Positions 35,814 through 43,993 of a stretch of 64,000 bases of DNA are shown in pieces; within the stretch, counting starts at the first letter, position 1; every line of letters begins with the position of its first letter. A program made the position numbers and the translations under genes. This stretch comes from Usitatibacter palustris (lineage in GTDB: Bacteria > Pseudomonadota > Gammaproteobacteria > Burkholderiales > Usitatibacteraceae): assembly GCF_013003985.1 (NCBI RefSeq), contig NZ_CP053073.1, positions 3,410,001 to 3,474,000 of the forward strand. The letters are read 5' to 3'. The notes beneath the pieces were generated by a model. It was not told the origin of the DNA, did not search any database, and was given only the letters and a program-made list of their open reading frames with translations.

Positions 35814-36467
35814 ATGCGAGATTCCGAATTCGTCCAGGACGCAACGTACGCCGATCATTTTGGTGCGTACAAGTCCATCCTCAACCGCGTCCTCGACCAT
35901 GACCCGGCGATGTTCGAGCTGCCCGTCGGCATCCGCATCGTCGATATCGGTTGCGGATACGGGGACCTCCTCAAGCTCCTGCGCTCTCGCGGCCACACGA
36001 ACCTCATGGGCGTCGAGCCCGACCTCACGTGCCTCGAAGGGGCGCGCAAGGAAGGGTTCGAAGTCCGCGAGGGAACGCTGACGGCAACCGGCCTGCCCGA
36101 TGCCTGCACCGATGCCGTGATCGTGAGCATGGTCTTCCACCACGTCGACGATTACGACGCCGCGATCCGCGAGGTCGCGCGGGTCCTGAAGCCGGGCGGC
36201 CTGCTTTGCGTCATGGAACCGGCCCCCACCGTCCTGCGCACGCTCATGGATTTCCTGACGTTCAAGACGCCCCTGCCCCGGATCTCGAAGTCCGTCGGCC
36301 AGCGATACGCGGTCATGAAACTCGAGATCGAGACGGGCCTGTATCCCAAGTTCCTCGCCGAGCAGAAATCCTTCCACGCCATCCTGCAGGGCCGCTTCGA
36401 GAAGGTGTGGTTGCGCCGCGCCTGGTTCTTCCAGTTCGGCAAGTACCGGCTGCGTTCGCCCGTTTGA
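35814..36467 (+). CDS. Class I SAM-dependent methyltransferase
   Basis: A 217-residue compact methyltransferase. IVDIGCGYGDLL (motif I, about 42-53), GVEPDLTCLEGA, VIVSMVFHHVDDYDAAI and VLKPGGLLCVMEPAP are all in place. The C-terminal part (FHAILQGRFEKVWLRRAWFF) is short and basic. The stop overlaps the next TTG start, so it is coupled to the C-methyltransferase that follows. Confidence 0.83.
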   Translation: MRDSEFVQDATYADHFGAYKSILNRVLDHDPAMFELPVGIRIVDIGCGYGDLLKLLRSRGHTNLMGVEPDLTCLEGARKEGFEVREGTLTATGLPDACTDAVIVSMVFHHVDDYDAAIREVARVLKPGGLLCVMEPAPTVLRTLMDFLTFKTPLPRISKSVGQRYAVMKLEIETGLYPKFLAEQKSFHAILQGRFEKVWLRRAWFFQFGKYRLRSPV

Positions 36468-37687
36468 AGTGCCGCCACTGCGAGGCTGAGCTCTCGCACG
36501 TTTTCCTCGACCTCGGTTCGGCGCCGCCGTCGAACAACTACCTTTCCCGCGAGTCGCTCGGCAAGCCCGAGACCACTTATCCGCTGCGCCTGTTCGCGTG
36601 CGATCGCTGCTGGCTCGTCCAGACCGAGGACTTCGCCGCCGCCGACGAGCTCTTCGCGAGCGACTACGCGTACTTCTCCTCCACGTCGCAAGGCTGGCTC
36701 GATCACGCCGCGCGCTACGTCGAGATGATCACGAAGCGCCTCGCACTCACCTCGAAGAGCTTCGTGATCGAGGTGGCCTCGAACGACGGCTATCTCCTCA
36801 AGAACTTCCTCCCGCGCAACATCCCCTGCCTCGGCATCGAACCCACGCAGAGCACGGCGGAGGCGGCGGAGAAGATCGGCGTGCCGGTCCTGCGCGAATT
36901 CTTCGGCACCGGGATCGCGACGAAGCTCGCGAATGAAGGACGCCAGGCCGACCTCATTGCGGGCAACAACGTGTACGCCCACGTTCCCGACATCAACGAC
37001 TTCACCAAGGGCCTGCGCATCGCGCTCAAGCCCGGCGGGACCATCACGCTGGAATTCCCGCACCTCATGCGCCTCATCGCGGAGAGCCAGTTCGACACGG
37101 TCTATCACGAGCATTTCTCGTATCTCTCGCTCACGGCCGTGCGATCCATCTTCGAGCGCGCGGACCTGCGCGTACTCGACGTCGAGCGCCTGCCGACGCA
37201 CGGCGGCAGCCTGCGCGTGTACGGCTGCCACACGAACGATCCGCGCGCGACCACGGGCGCGGCCACGGCGCTCTTCGCGGAAGAAGAAACCTTCGGCCTC
37301 ACGAAGCTCGCGACGTACCAGGGTTTCCAGGCGAAAGCCGATCGCGTGCGCGATGATTTCCGCGCGTTCGTGCAGGAACAGAAGCGCGCGGGCAAGCGGA
37401 TCGCAGGTTACGGCGCCGCCGCCAAAGGCAACACGCTGCTCAACTACGCGGGCATCGATGCGACGTCGATCGACTTCGTCTGCGATGCAGCGCCCTCGAA
37501 GCAGGGCAAGTACATGCCGGGCAGCCACATTCCGGTCGTCGAACCCGCGGCACTCGCGCGCGAGCGACCGGACTTCGTCGTGATCCTGCCCTGGAACATC
37601 GCCGATGAAGTGCGCCGCCAGCAGCCCGCGGCGAACTGGGGCGGGAAGTTCGTGGTCGCAGTGCCTGCGCTCCAGATCCTCTCTTAG
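36464..37687 (+). CDS. NDP-hexose C-methyltransferase (TylC3/NovU type)
   Basis: A 407-residue three-part enzyme. The N-terminal zinc site has CRHC and CDRC (residues 3-6 and about 46-49). The SAM domain has FVIEVASNDGYLLKNF and AGNNVYAHVPDI, and YHEHFSYLS and HGGSLRVY are family signatures. The C-terminal GYGAAAKGNTLLNY region is Rossmann-like. Family members add a branch methyl to the C3 or C5 of NDP-4-keto-6-deoxysugars. With RfbG upstream, a CDP-linked branched sugar is likely. The TTG start overlaps the previous stop and is required to keep the first CxxC. Confidence 0.9.
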   Translation: MKCRHCEAELSHVFLDLGSAPPSNNYLSRESLGKPETTYPLRLFACDRCWLVQTEDFAAADELFASDYAYFSSTSQGWLDHAARYVEMITKRLALTSKSFVIEVASNDGYLLKNFLPRNIPCLGIEPTQSTAEAAEKIGVPVLREFFGTGIATKLANEGRQADLIAGNNVYAHVPDINDFTKGLRIALKPGGTITLEFPHLMRLIAESQFDTVYHEHFSYLSLTAVRSIFERADLRVLDVERLPTHGGSLRVYGCHTNDPRATTGAATALFAEEETFGLTKLATYQGFQAKADRVRDDFRAFVQEQKRAGKRIAGYGAAAKGNTLLNYAGIDATSIDFVCDAAPSKQGKYMPGSHIPVVEPAALARERPDFVVILPWNIADEVRRQQPAANWGGKFVVAVPALQILS

Positions 37688-37786
37688 CAAGAAAGTACCG
37701 CGCCCGTCGCCGGACCCCGACAGGAATGTCGGATTGGCCGTGCCCGGAATGCGGAATCCTGCACAGTCCGGGGGTGTCTATCCCCT

Positions 37787-37792
37787 TATAAT
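37787..37792 (+). promoter_or_regulatory. TATAAT -10 for the beta-helix protein
   Basis: A perfect TATAAT lies 50 bases before the ATG at 37843, and AGGAGA provides a good Shine-Dalgarno about nine bases before it. The -35 is unclear. The rest of the 155-base gap shows no gene. Confidence 0.5.
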
Positions 37793-37842
37793 GGTGAGGT
37801 CCGCGAGACTGTCACCGCGAACCCCCTTCCAGGAGAAATCCC

Positions 37843-40800
37843 ATGTTCCGTTGGATTGCCCCCGTAGTAGGCGCCTTACTGGGGCTCGGCGCACTGAACG
37901 TGCAGGCACAGACCTGCAACACCACGATCAACCCGGGCAACGACATCACCCTGACCATCCAGGGGATGACTTCGGGTCAGGTGCTCTGCCTGAATCCGGG
38001 CAACTACACTCCCCCGCCGGGCTTCCCATCCAACGGGTCCTTCGCGGTCGGCGTAGGCGTCATCGTGCGCGGCCTGGGCGCGACGCCCTTGCAAACCACG
38101 CTCACAGCTTCCAACGGCGCCGACCATGCGCTCTACTTCACTAATTACCTGACCACCAAGAACGCGAACGGCGCTCAGCTCATCAACCTCACGATCACGG
38201 GAACAGGTGGCGTGCAGGTGCAGAACTTCACGGCGGCGCCGGCAGGGCGGCTGACCGACATCAAGCTGAAGGACGTGATGATCTTCACGAACGCGACGGC
38301 GGGCCCCTTCTTCGGGGTCAAGACGCAGAACGCGGATCGCATCGTGCTCGACAACGTGCAGATCACGTCGCACAACACCGCGATCAACTTCATCGACACG
38401 ACCGATTCGCTGGTGATGAATTCGACCGTGACCAACACCGTCGCCGTCAGCGCCGCGGCCCTCTCGGTCCTGGGCGGATCGGGCAACCGGTTCATCAACA
38501 GCACGTTCGGGCAGCCGCGCGTTTCCGCGGGCGCCGCGTACTCGTTCAATGGCGGTGGCGTCGTGTTTTACAACACGTCCGACAACCGCTTCGAGGGCAA
38601 CACGGTACAGGGCATGCAGGCCGACGCCGTGGCCTTCACGATCTTCGACCTCTCCCCCAATGGCCTGCCGCTGACGAAGTCGCTCAACAACTACGCCGGC
38701 CGCAACCAGGTCCTCCACAGCGCGTTCCCGATCAACGGACTGACCGCGGGCTCGTCGGGCATCTGGTCGAACTGCGCGAGCGACGGCACGTGGGTGTACG
38801 GAAACACGGTGACGGGTTCGGGCGAAGGCGGCCTCACGATCTTCGAGGGCCGCAACAACATGTTCCTCGGGAACGTCAGCTTCAACCACGGGCTGCTGGG
38901 CACGTACATCTCGGGCGACCAGACCGCGATGAACGACTGCACACCGGCGGGCAACACGACCTTCCGCCAGAAGCCGAACAACAACTTCATCATCAGCAAT
39001 GCGAACCTCTATAACCCGCTCGAGCAGGTGGTGGTTCGCGATGCCGACAACACAGTGCTCCAGCGCAACTTCTCGTCGCCGACCGCCGGCCTCGGGGGCC
39101 CCACCCAGGCGTGCACGTTCGCGACGTGCCAGGCCAGCTTCTCCCTCGAGACGGATGGCACCGCGGGCCGCAACACCAACGCCGGCACGCGATTGATCGC
39201 GAACACGAGCATCGGCACCCAGCGCGGACTGTGGACGCAGAACACGACGCCCAACAGCGTCACCGGCCTCGCGTTCTACCTCAATCGCACCATCGGTTCC
39301 GGTTCCTCGCTCTACGAAACGCCCGTGACGCACTTCATCGACGGGTTCTCGGTCGTCGGCGGCAACTACTGGACCAACTTCAGCCCCTCGGGCAACCCCA
39401 GCGCCACGCCGTACAACGGCGTCGCGCACAACACGGTGGGCGGCACCGGCAACGTCGTCGACCGCTTCCCGTACCAGTCCGAGAACCTGGGTCGCGGTTT
39501 CGGCGTGGTGATCTCCGAGCCGCGCGCAGGCGCAGCGGTCGCCATCGGCAGCCAGCGCACCCTTCGCTGGGATGCTCCCGGCTGCTCGTACGTCACCTTC
39601 ACGCTCGGCGGGCAGAACCTCGTCGTGAACACGCCCAACACGGGCTATGCGGTCGTCACGATTCCCGCGATCGCCACCGGCGCCAACAACGTCGTCGCAA
39701 CCTGCAAGGATGCGGCGGGAACCGTTCGCGGCACGACTTCGAACGGCCCGACGTTCAACGTGATGTCGGCCAACCTCAAGATCGTGAGCCCGGGCCGTGA
39801 CGACGTGTTCAACACGACCACGTCCGTCTGGGTGGCCTGGAGCAACCCGTCGCACCTCACCCCCGTCACCGTCGACGTTTCGTCCGATGGCGGCGCGAGC
39901 TGGGGGCAGGTCGCCAGCATCGCGGGCATCTCGGCGTCGAACCCCGTCACGTCGACGCGCGTCAATACGCCCGCCGCCGGCACGGCCAACGCGATCTTCC
40001 GCGTGCGCTCCGGTGGCACGACGGCCACGAACTGCGGCGGCGTGACCAACTGCGACGAAATGGATGGCGTGTTCGCAGTACGCGGCGCAACAGGCGCGTT
40101 CGATGCGCTCAACCTCAACGCCGGCCGCACCTTGCAGGTCGGCGCGGTGGAACGCATCGAGTGGTCGTCGCCCCAGACGTCGCGCCTGGTGACGATCACC
40201 GCGGTCTCCAGCGGCGGCGGCGGCGTGGTCACGGTGGCTACCGATCTTCCCGACCGCGGCTTCTTCGACTGGGTCATGCCGGATTTCCCGATCGGCACGA
40301 TTTCCCTCACGGCCAACTTCAAGACCAACACGGGCGCCGCAGTCGGCGCGCCGGTCACCATCGTCAACGGCGGCAGCATCCGTCGCCTGCAGACGATCAC
40401 CTACGGGACGATCCCGACAGTCGTGCCGGGCGGAAGCGCGCCCATCACGGTGACGACCAACTCCGGCCAGGCCGTGACCCTCACCAGCCAGACGCCTGGC
40501 GTGTGCACGGTGACGGGCAACACCATCAACGGCATCTCGAACGGCGTTTGCACGATCACCGGCAACGTCGCGGCCAACGGCAACTACTCGGCTGCGTCGC
40601 CTTCGGTGATCTCGTTCAACGTCGGCCTCTCGCAGACGATCACCTTCAACTCGACGGCCTACATCGGCGTCACGAAGAGCATCACGCTCAGCGCGACGGC
40701 CAACTCCGGCCTCACGGTCACGTTCACGTCGCTCACGCCGGGCATCTGCACGATCAGCGGCGGCAACGTGCTCACGGCCAACAGCTCGGGCACGTGCACG

Positions 40801-41682
40801 GTGGCGGCGGACCAGCCGGGCAACGGCACTTACGCCGCGGCCCCGCAGGTTCAACGCAACCTGCAGGCGATGGCGACGATCCTGCTGCCGCGCCTCGCGA
40901 ACCTCTCGACGCGTGGCTTCGTGGGCTCCGGTGGCGACGTGATGATCGCGGGCCTGATCATCGGTGGCCCGACCGCCAAGACGGTGGTCGTCACGGTGGC
41001 CGGACCTTCGCTCTCGGGCGCGGGCATCCCCAACCCACTCGCGAACCCGACCCTCACGCTGATCCGCTCGTCGGATGGCGTGGTGGTCGGATCCAATGAC
41101 AACTGGCAGCAAGCCGCGAACGCCGCGCAGATCCAGTCGGCAGGCTTCGCGCCGGCGCATCCGGCCGAGCCGGCGGTCATGATGACGCTCGCTCCGGGCG
41201 CGTACACCGCGGTCGTGCAAGCTTCCGGCGGCGTGGGTACGGGCATCGGATTGGTCGGCGTGTACGAAGTCGCCGAACCCGAAGTACCGCTCATCAACAT
41301 CTCGACGCGCGGCTTCGTGGGTACCGGCAACGACGTGATGATCGCCGGCCTGATCGTCCAGGGCAGCAACACGCAGTCGGTCGTGATCACGGTGGCCGGC
41401 CCGTCGCTCGCGGGCGCGGGCATCCCCAACCCGCTCAACAACCCGATGATCACGATCGTGCGGGCTTCGGACGGCGTGGTGATCGCCACCAACGACAACT
41501 GGCAGACGCAGACGAATCCGGGGGACGTCACCCTGATCCAGAACGCGGGCTTCGCGCCGGCGCATCCGAACGAACCTGCGGTGTACCTCACGCTACCTCC
41601 AGGGGCGTACACCGCGATCGTGCAGGGCGTCTCGAGTACGACCGGTGTCGGCCTCGTGGGTGTGTATGCCGTCGCGCAGTAA
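37843..41682 (+). CDS. Secreted parallel beta-helix protein with Ig-like repeats and D1-D2 module
   Basis: A 1279-residue exported protein. A signal peptide of about 22 residues ends NVQAQ. Residues 25-560 are Asn/Thr-rich with repeated strand-turn patterns (NRFEGNTVQGMQADAV, NNMFLGNVSF, NNNFIISNANLYNP), as in right-handed beta-helix polysaccharide lyase or NosD-like folds. Residues 565-870 hold Ig-like modules (SEPRAGAAVAIGSQRTLRW, WVAWSNPSHLTPVTVDVSS). Residues 870-1010 hold two QTITF-type modules with paired cysteines (TPGVCTV, NGVCTI). D1 spans 1016-1149 and D2 1150-1279. A lyase or glycan-binding role for the helix is possible but no catalytic set is recognised. Confidence 0.82.
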   Translation: MFRWIAPVVGALLGLGALNVQAQTCNTTINPGNDITLTIQGMTSGQVLCLNPGNYTPPPGFPSNGSFAVGVGVIVRGLGATPLQTTLTASNGADHALYFTNYLTTKNANGAQLINLTITGTGGVQVQNFTAAPAGRLTDIKLKDVMIFTNATAGPFFGVKTQNADRIVLDNVQITSHNTAINFIDTTDSLVMNSTVTNTVAVSAAALSVLGGSGNRFINSTFGQPRVSAGAAYSFNGGGVVFYNTSDNRFEGNTVQGMQADAVAFTIFDLSPNGLPLTKSLNNYAGRNQVLHSAFPINGLTAGSSGIWSNCASDGTWVYGNTVTGSGEGGLTIFEGRNNMFLGNVSFNHGLLGTYISGDQTAMNDCTPAGNTTFRQKPNNNFIISNANLYNPLEQVVVRDADNTVLQRNFSSPTAGLGGPTQACTFATCQASFSLETDGTAGRNTNAGTRLIANTSIGTQRGLWTQNTTPNSVTGLAFYLNRTIGSGSSLYETPVTHFIDGFSVVGGNYWTNFSPSGNPSATPYNGVAHNTVGGTGNVVDRFPYQSENLGRGFGVVISEPRAGAAVAIGSQRTLRWDAPGCSYVTFTLGGQNLVVNTPNTGYAVVTIPAIATGANNVVATCKDAAGTVRGTTSNGPTFNVMSANLKIVSPGRDDVFNTTTSVWVAWSNPSHLTPVTVDVSSDGGASWGQVASIAGISASNPVTSTRVNTPAAGTANAIFRVRSGGTTATNCGGVTNCDEMDGVFAVRGATGAFDALNLNAGRTLQVGAVERIEWSSPQTSRLVTITAVSSGGGGVVTVATDLPDRGFFDWVMPDFPIGTISLTANFKTNTGAAVGAPVTIVNGGSIRRLQTITYGTIPTVVPGGSAPITVTTNSGQAVTLTSQTPGVCTVTGNTINGISNGVCTITGNVAANGNYSAASPSVISFNVGLSQTITFNSTAYIGVTKSITLSATANSGLTVTFTSLTPGICTISGGNVLTANSSGTCTVAADQPGNGTYAAAPQVQRNLQAMATILLPRLANLSTRGFVGSGGDVMIAGLIIGGPTAKTVVVTVAGPSLSGAGIPNPLANPTLTLIRSSDGVVVGSNDNWQQAANAAQIQSAGFAPAHPAEPAVMMTLAPGAYTAVVQASGGVGTGIGLVGVYEVAEPEVPLINISTRGFVGTGNDVMIAGLIVQGSNTQSVVITVAGPSLAGAGIPNPLNNPMITIVRASDGVVIATNDNWQTQTNPGDVTLIQNAGFAPAHPNEPAVYLTLPPGAYTAIVQGVSSTTGVGLVGVYAVAQ
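40888..41679 (+). repeat. D1-D2 module of the beta-helix protein
   Basis: D1 40888-41289, D2 41290-41679. Both copies have the ISTRGF/LSTRGF variant with Phe instead of Gln and AGLII/AGLIV instead of AGFII. The shared variants in both halves suggest some exchange between D1 and D2 in this gene. Confidence 0.88.
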
Positions 41683-41685
41683 GGG

Positions 41686-42540
41686 ATGCTGAAGAAGCTG
41701 GCGGCGCGGCTCCGGGGCTCCCCAGCCCCGGCGGCGGATGGTTCGCCGCCGCGCGCCGCCATCCTCGACCAATACGTTCGTACGGCGCCTGCTCCCCAGC
41801 AGGCGCTGGACATTTTCAAGGGCGATTGGTGGTCGAGCCTGCCGGGTGACTTCGCAGGCCTCGCCGCCGGGCAACTGCCGCTCTTCAACGACGACCGCAT
41901 CCACTGGGCCGTCAAGGCGCTGGGCGGCGTCGAGGGCAAGAGCATCCTCGAGCTCGGCCCGCTCGAAGCCGGCCACACCTACATGCTCGAGCAAGCCGGC
42001 GCGCAATCGATCTTCGCGATCGAAGCGAGCACCAAGGCTTTCCTCAAGTGCCTCGTCGTGAAGGAGATCCTCGGCCTGCAGCGCTCGCGCTTCGTGCTCG
42101 GGGACTTCGAGGAGTATCTACGCGCCGGCGGCCAGCGCTTCGATGCCGCGATCGCCTCGGGCGTGCTCTATCACATGCGCCAGCCGGTCGAGCTCATCGC
42201 GAACCTCGCGAAGGCGACCGACCGCGTCTTCATCTGGACCCAGTACTACGTGAAGGAACGCGTGGACGCGATCGCCCACATGAAGGGGCGCTTCCGCGAA
42301 GGGCACACCGCGGAGTCCATGGGTTTCCGGCACACGCGCTATCCCTACTACTACGGGGACTTCCTCGACACGTCGCGCTTCGCCGGCGGCAGCGAGGAAT
42401 ACAGCCACTGGCTCTCGCGCGAGGATCTCCTCGGGGCGCTGCGCCACGTGGGCCTTACGGACATCGAGATCGGCAAGGAAGAGCTCGACCACGCCAACGG
42501 GCCGTGCCTCTCGCTGGTCGCCCGCCGCCCGCAGTCCTGA
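41686..42540 (+). CDS. Class I SAM-dependent methyltransferase
   Basis: A 284-residue enzyme starting 3 bases after the beta-helix gene. ILELGPLEAGHTYMLEQAG is motif I with a Pro replacing one Gly, and AIEASTKAFLKCLVVKEILG is the SAM-ribose segment. SGVLYHMRQPVELI resembles the CmoB/DUF1698 group. The C-terminal SHWLSREDLLGALRHVG is also typical of that group. The substrate is probably a sugar or lipid-linked glycan, by context. It converges on another methyltransferase gene 4 bases away. Confidence 0.8.
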   Translation: MLKKLAARLRGSPAPAADGSPPRAAILDQYVRTAPAPQQALDIFKGDWWSSLPGDFAGLAAGQLPLFNDDRIHWAVKALGGVEGKSILELGPLEAGHTYMLEQAGAQSIFAIEASTKAFLKCLVVKEILGLQRSRFVLGDFEEYLRAGGQRFDAAIASGVLYHMRQPVELIANLAKATDRVFIWTQYYVKERVDAIAHMKGRFREGHTAESMGFRHTRYPYYYGDFLDTSRFAGGSEEYSHWLSREDLLGALRHVGLTDIEIGKEELDHANGPCLSLVARRPQS

Positions 42541-42544
42541 GGGA

Positions 42545-43888
42545 CTAGCGCGGCTCCGACGACGCGAGCTCCGCGTCGATCGCCCGAAGGATCTCCAGGC
42601 GCGACATGTGCGGTCCCGTTCCGTGGCGCGCGAGCGTCACGTAGAACTCGCAACCCTCCGTCGCATGGAAGCGCACCTCGCGCAGCTTGGTGTAGCCCAG
42701 CGCGAAGAGGTCGGCCATCAGCAGCCGGAAGGAGTGCGGCACGAAACACCAGTTGTGCACATCGAGGTACGCGCCCTTGTCGCGCACTTCGCGGATCTTG
42801 TCGCGCGCCTGCTGCGCCGAGTGGATGAAGCGATAGTCGCCCGGCGTTGCCGCATCCCACCCGAGCAGGCCCGACTTCGCCGCCACGTTCATGTAGTACT
42901 CGGCCGCCGTTCCCGCCGAGTGCACCTTCATGCCGGCGAGGTGGCTGTCGATCACGCGCGCGAGGCCCGTGATCGGCCGGAAGCGATCGAACACGTAGCG
43001 CTTGTCCGGAATGACGAGCGAGAGCACGCCGCCGTCCTTCAGCAGCGAATCGCAGTCGGCGAGGAACGCGATGATGTCCGGCGTGTGCTCGATGAGGTGC
43101 GAGGCGATGATCCAGTCGTAATGCTTCGGCTTGCCGGTGAGCTCCAGGTAGGTCTGCCCGCTCCAGACGAAATCGACTTCCTCGATCTGCTCGAGCGGCA
43201 GCCCCTGCCCCTGGTACTTCGCGACGAGATCCTCGCGCGTGGCGTGGTCGATGATGTGCACGTTGTAGCCCTCGCGCTTGGGCGCGAGCGGGTCGTGGCT
43301 CGGGCCGATCTCCAGGCCCGTGCCCGCCTTGTCGATGCCTTCGAGCACGCGCGCCTTGCGGCCCAGCGGCCGCGCGAGCCCGGGCACTGCGGCGGGCGAA
43401 CTGAAAAAACGGCGCATCGCGACATGCGCGCGTGACATGAGCGACGCCGTCCCGGGCTCGTGCAGTTCGCTCGCAGGCACTTCCTGGTACGACGGCCCCG
43501 AGATACTCGTCAGTTCCAGCGTGTCGCAGGCGAACTCGCAGGGCATCGTGCTCGGATCGAAGCGCACGTGGCGCGAAGGGTGAGGCAGGAAGAATTCCGC
43601 CTTGAAGACTGCGCCATCGCGGACCATGTCGACCGCATAGGTCTCCGAGTACGCGCCGATCGAATCGGGCAGGTACAGGCGCGGGTCGCGCACGTCGCCG
43701 CTGCGCCCGTCGATGCGCGCGCTCGCCGCGTACCAACCGACGTCGAGCCCCAGCTCGCCCTCGGTAACGCTAGCGAGGAACGCGGGATCGTTGCTGTGGA
43801 CGTTCCAGATGCGGACGCCGTTGTCCACGCCAATATCGACGGGGTCGGCGTGGAGGGTCGTAAGTTGGAGGCGCATGGGCTGGGGCAT
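42545..43888 (-). CDS. Methyltransferase with N-terminal beta domain
   Basis: A 447-residue protein. Residues 1-150 form a beta-rich region of unknown type (GELGLDVGWYAASARIDG, YLPDSIGAYSETYAVD). The second half is methyltransferase-like: GLEIGPSHDPLAPKREGY, HIIDHATREDLVAKY, SHLIEHTPDIIAFLADC, LKDGGVLSLVIPDKRYVFD. The last motif is common in glycan-locus methyltransferases fused to glycosyltransferases. The ATG at 43888 is taken; 43876 is a close alternative. It is divergent from the secreted array. Confidence 0.75.
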   Translation of the reverse strand: MPQPMRLQLTTLHADPVDIGVDNGVRIWNVHSNDPAFLASVTEGELGLDVGWYAASARIDGRSGDVRDPRLYLPDSIGAYSETYAVDMVRDGAVFKAEFFLPHPSRHVRFDPSTMPCEFACDTLELTSISGPSYQEVPASELHEPGTASLMSRAHVAMRRFFSSPAAVPGLARPLGRKARVLEGIDKAGTGLEIGPSHDPLAPKREGYNVHIIDHATREDLVAKYQGQGLPLEQIEEVDFVWSGQTYLELTGKPKHYDWIIASHLIEHTPDIIAFLADCDSLLKDGGVLSLVIPDKRYVFDRFRPITGLARVIDSHLAGMKVHSAGTAAEYYMNVAAKSGLLGWDAATPGDYRFIHSAQQARDKIREVRDKGAYLDVHNWCFVPHSFRLLMADLFALGYTKLREVRFHATEGCEFYVTLARHGTGPHMSRLEILRAIDAELASSEPR

Positions 43889-43902
43889 CAAGGTCGGGAC
43901 CG

Positions 43903-43908
43903 ATTCTA
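43903..43908 (-). promoter_or_regulatory. -10 element for the methyltransferase gene
   Basis: TAGAAT on the minus strand is 14 bases before the ATG at 43888. The plus-strand gene at 43994 has only an AGAGGAAC ribosome site in this 105-base gap and no clear promoter. Confidence 0.35.
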
Positions 43909-43993
43909 CTGGCTCCCGCCGATCTTCCGCTGCAATGGAAGGATTCATGGGTCCAAGCTGTTTACCCGCTGTCCCGACCCAGAGGAACGTGCC

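Noticed and set aside
37876..41565. Very long open frames on the strand opposite the secreted genes (here over 1200 codons) and similar ones elsewhere
   Set aside because: They are shadows of codon bias in GC-rich genes: translations are His/Arg/Asp-rich, lack domains and signals, and mirror the real gene exactly.
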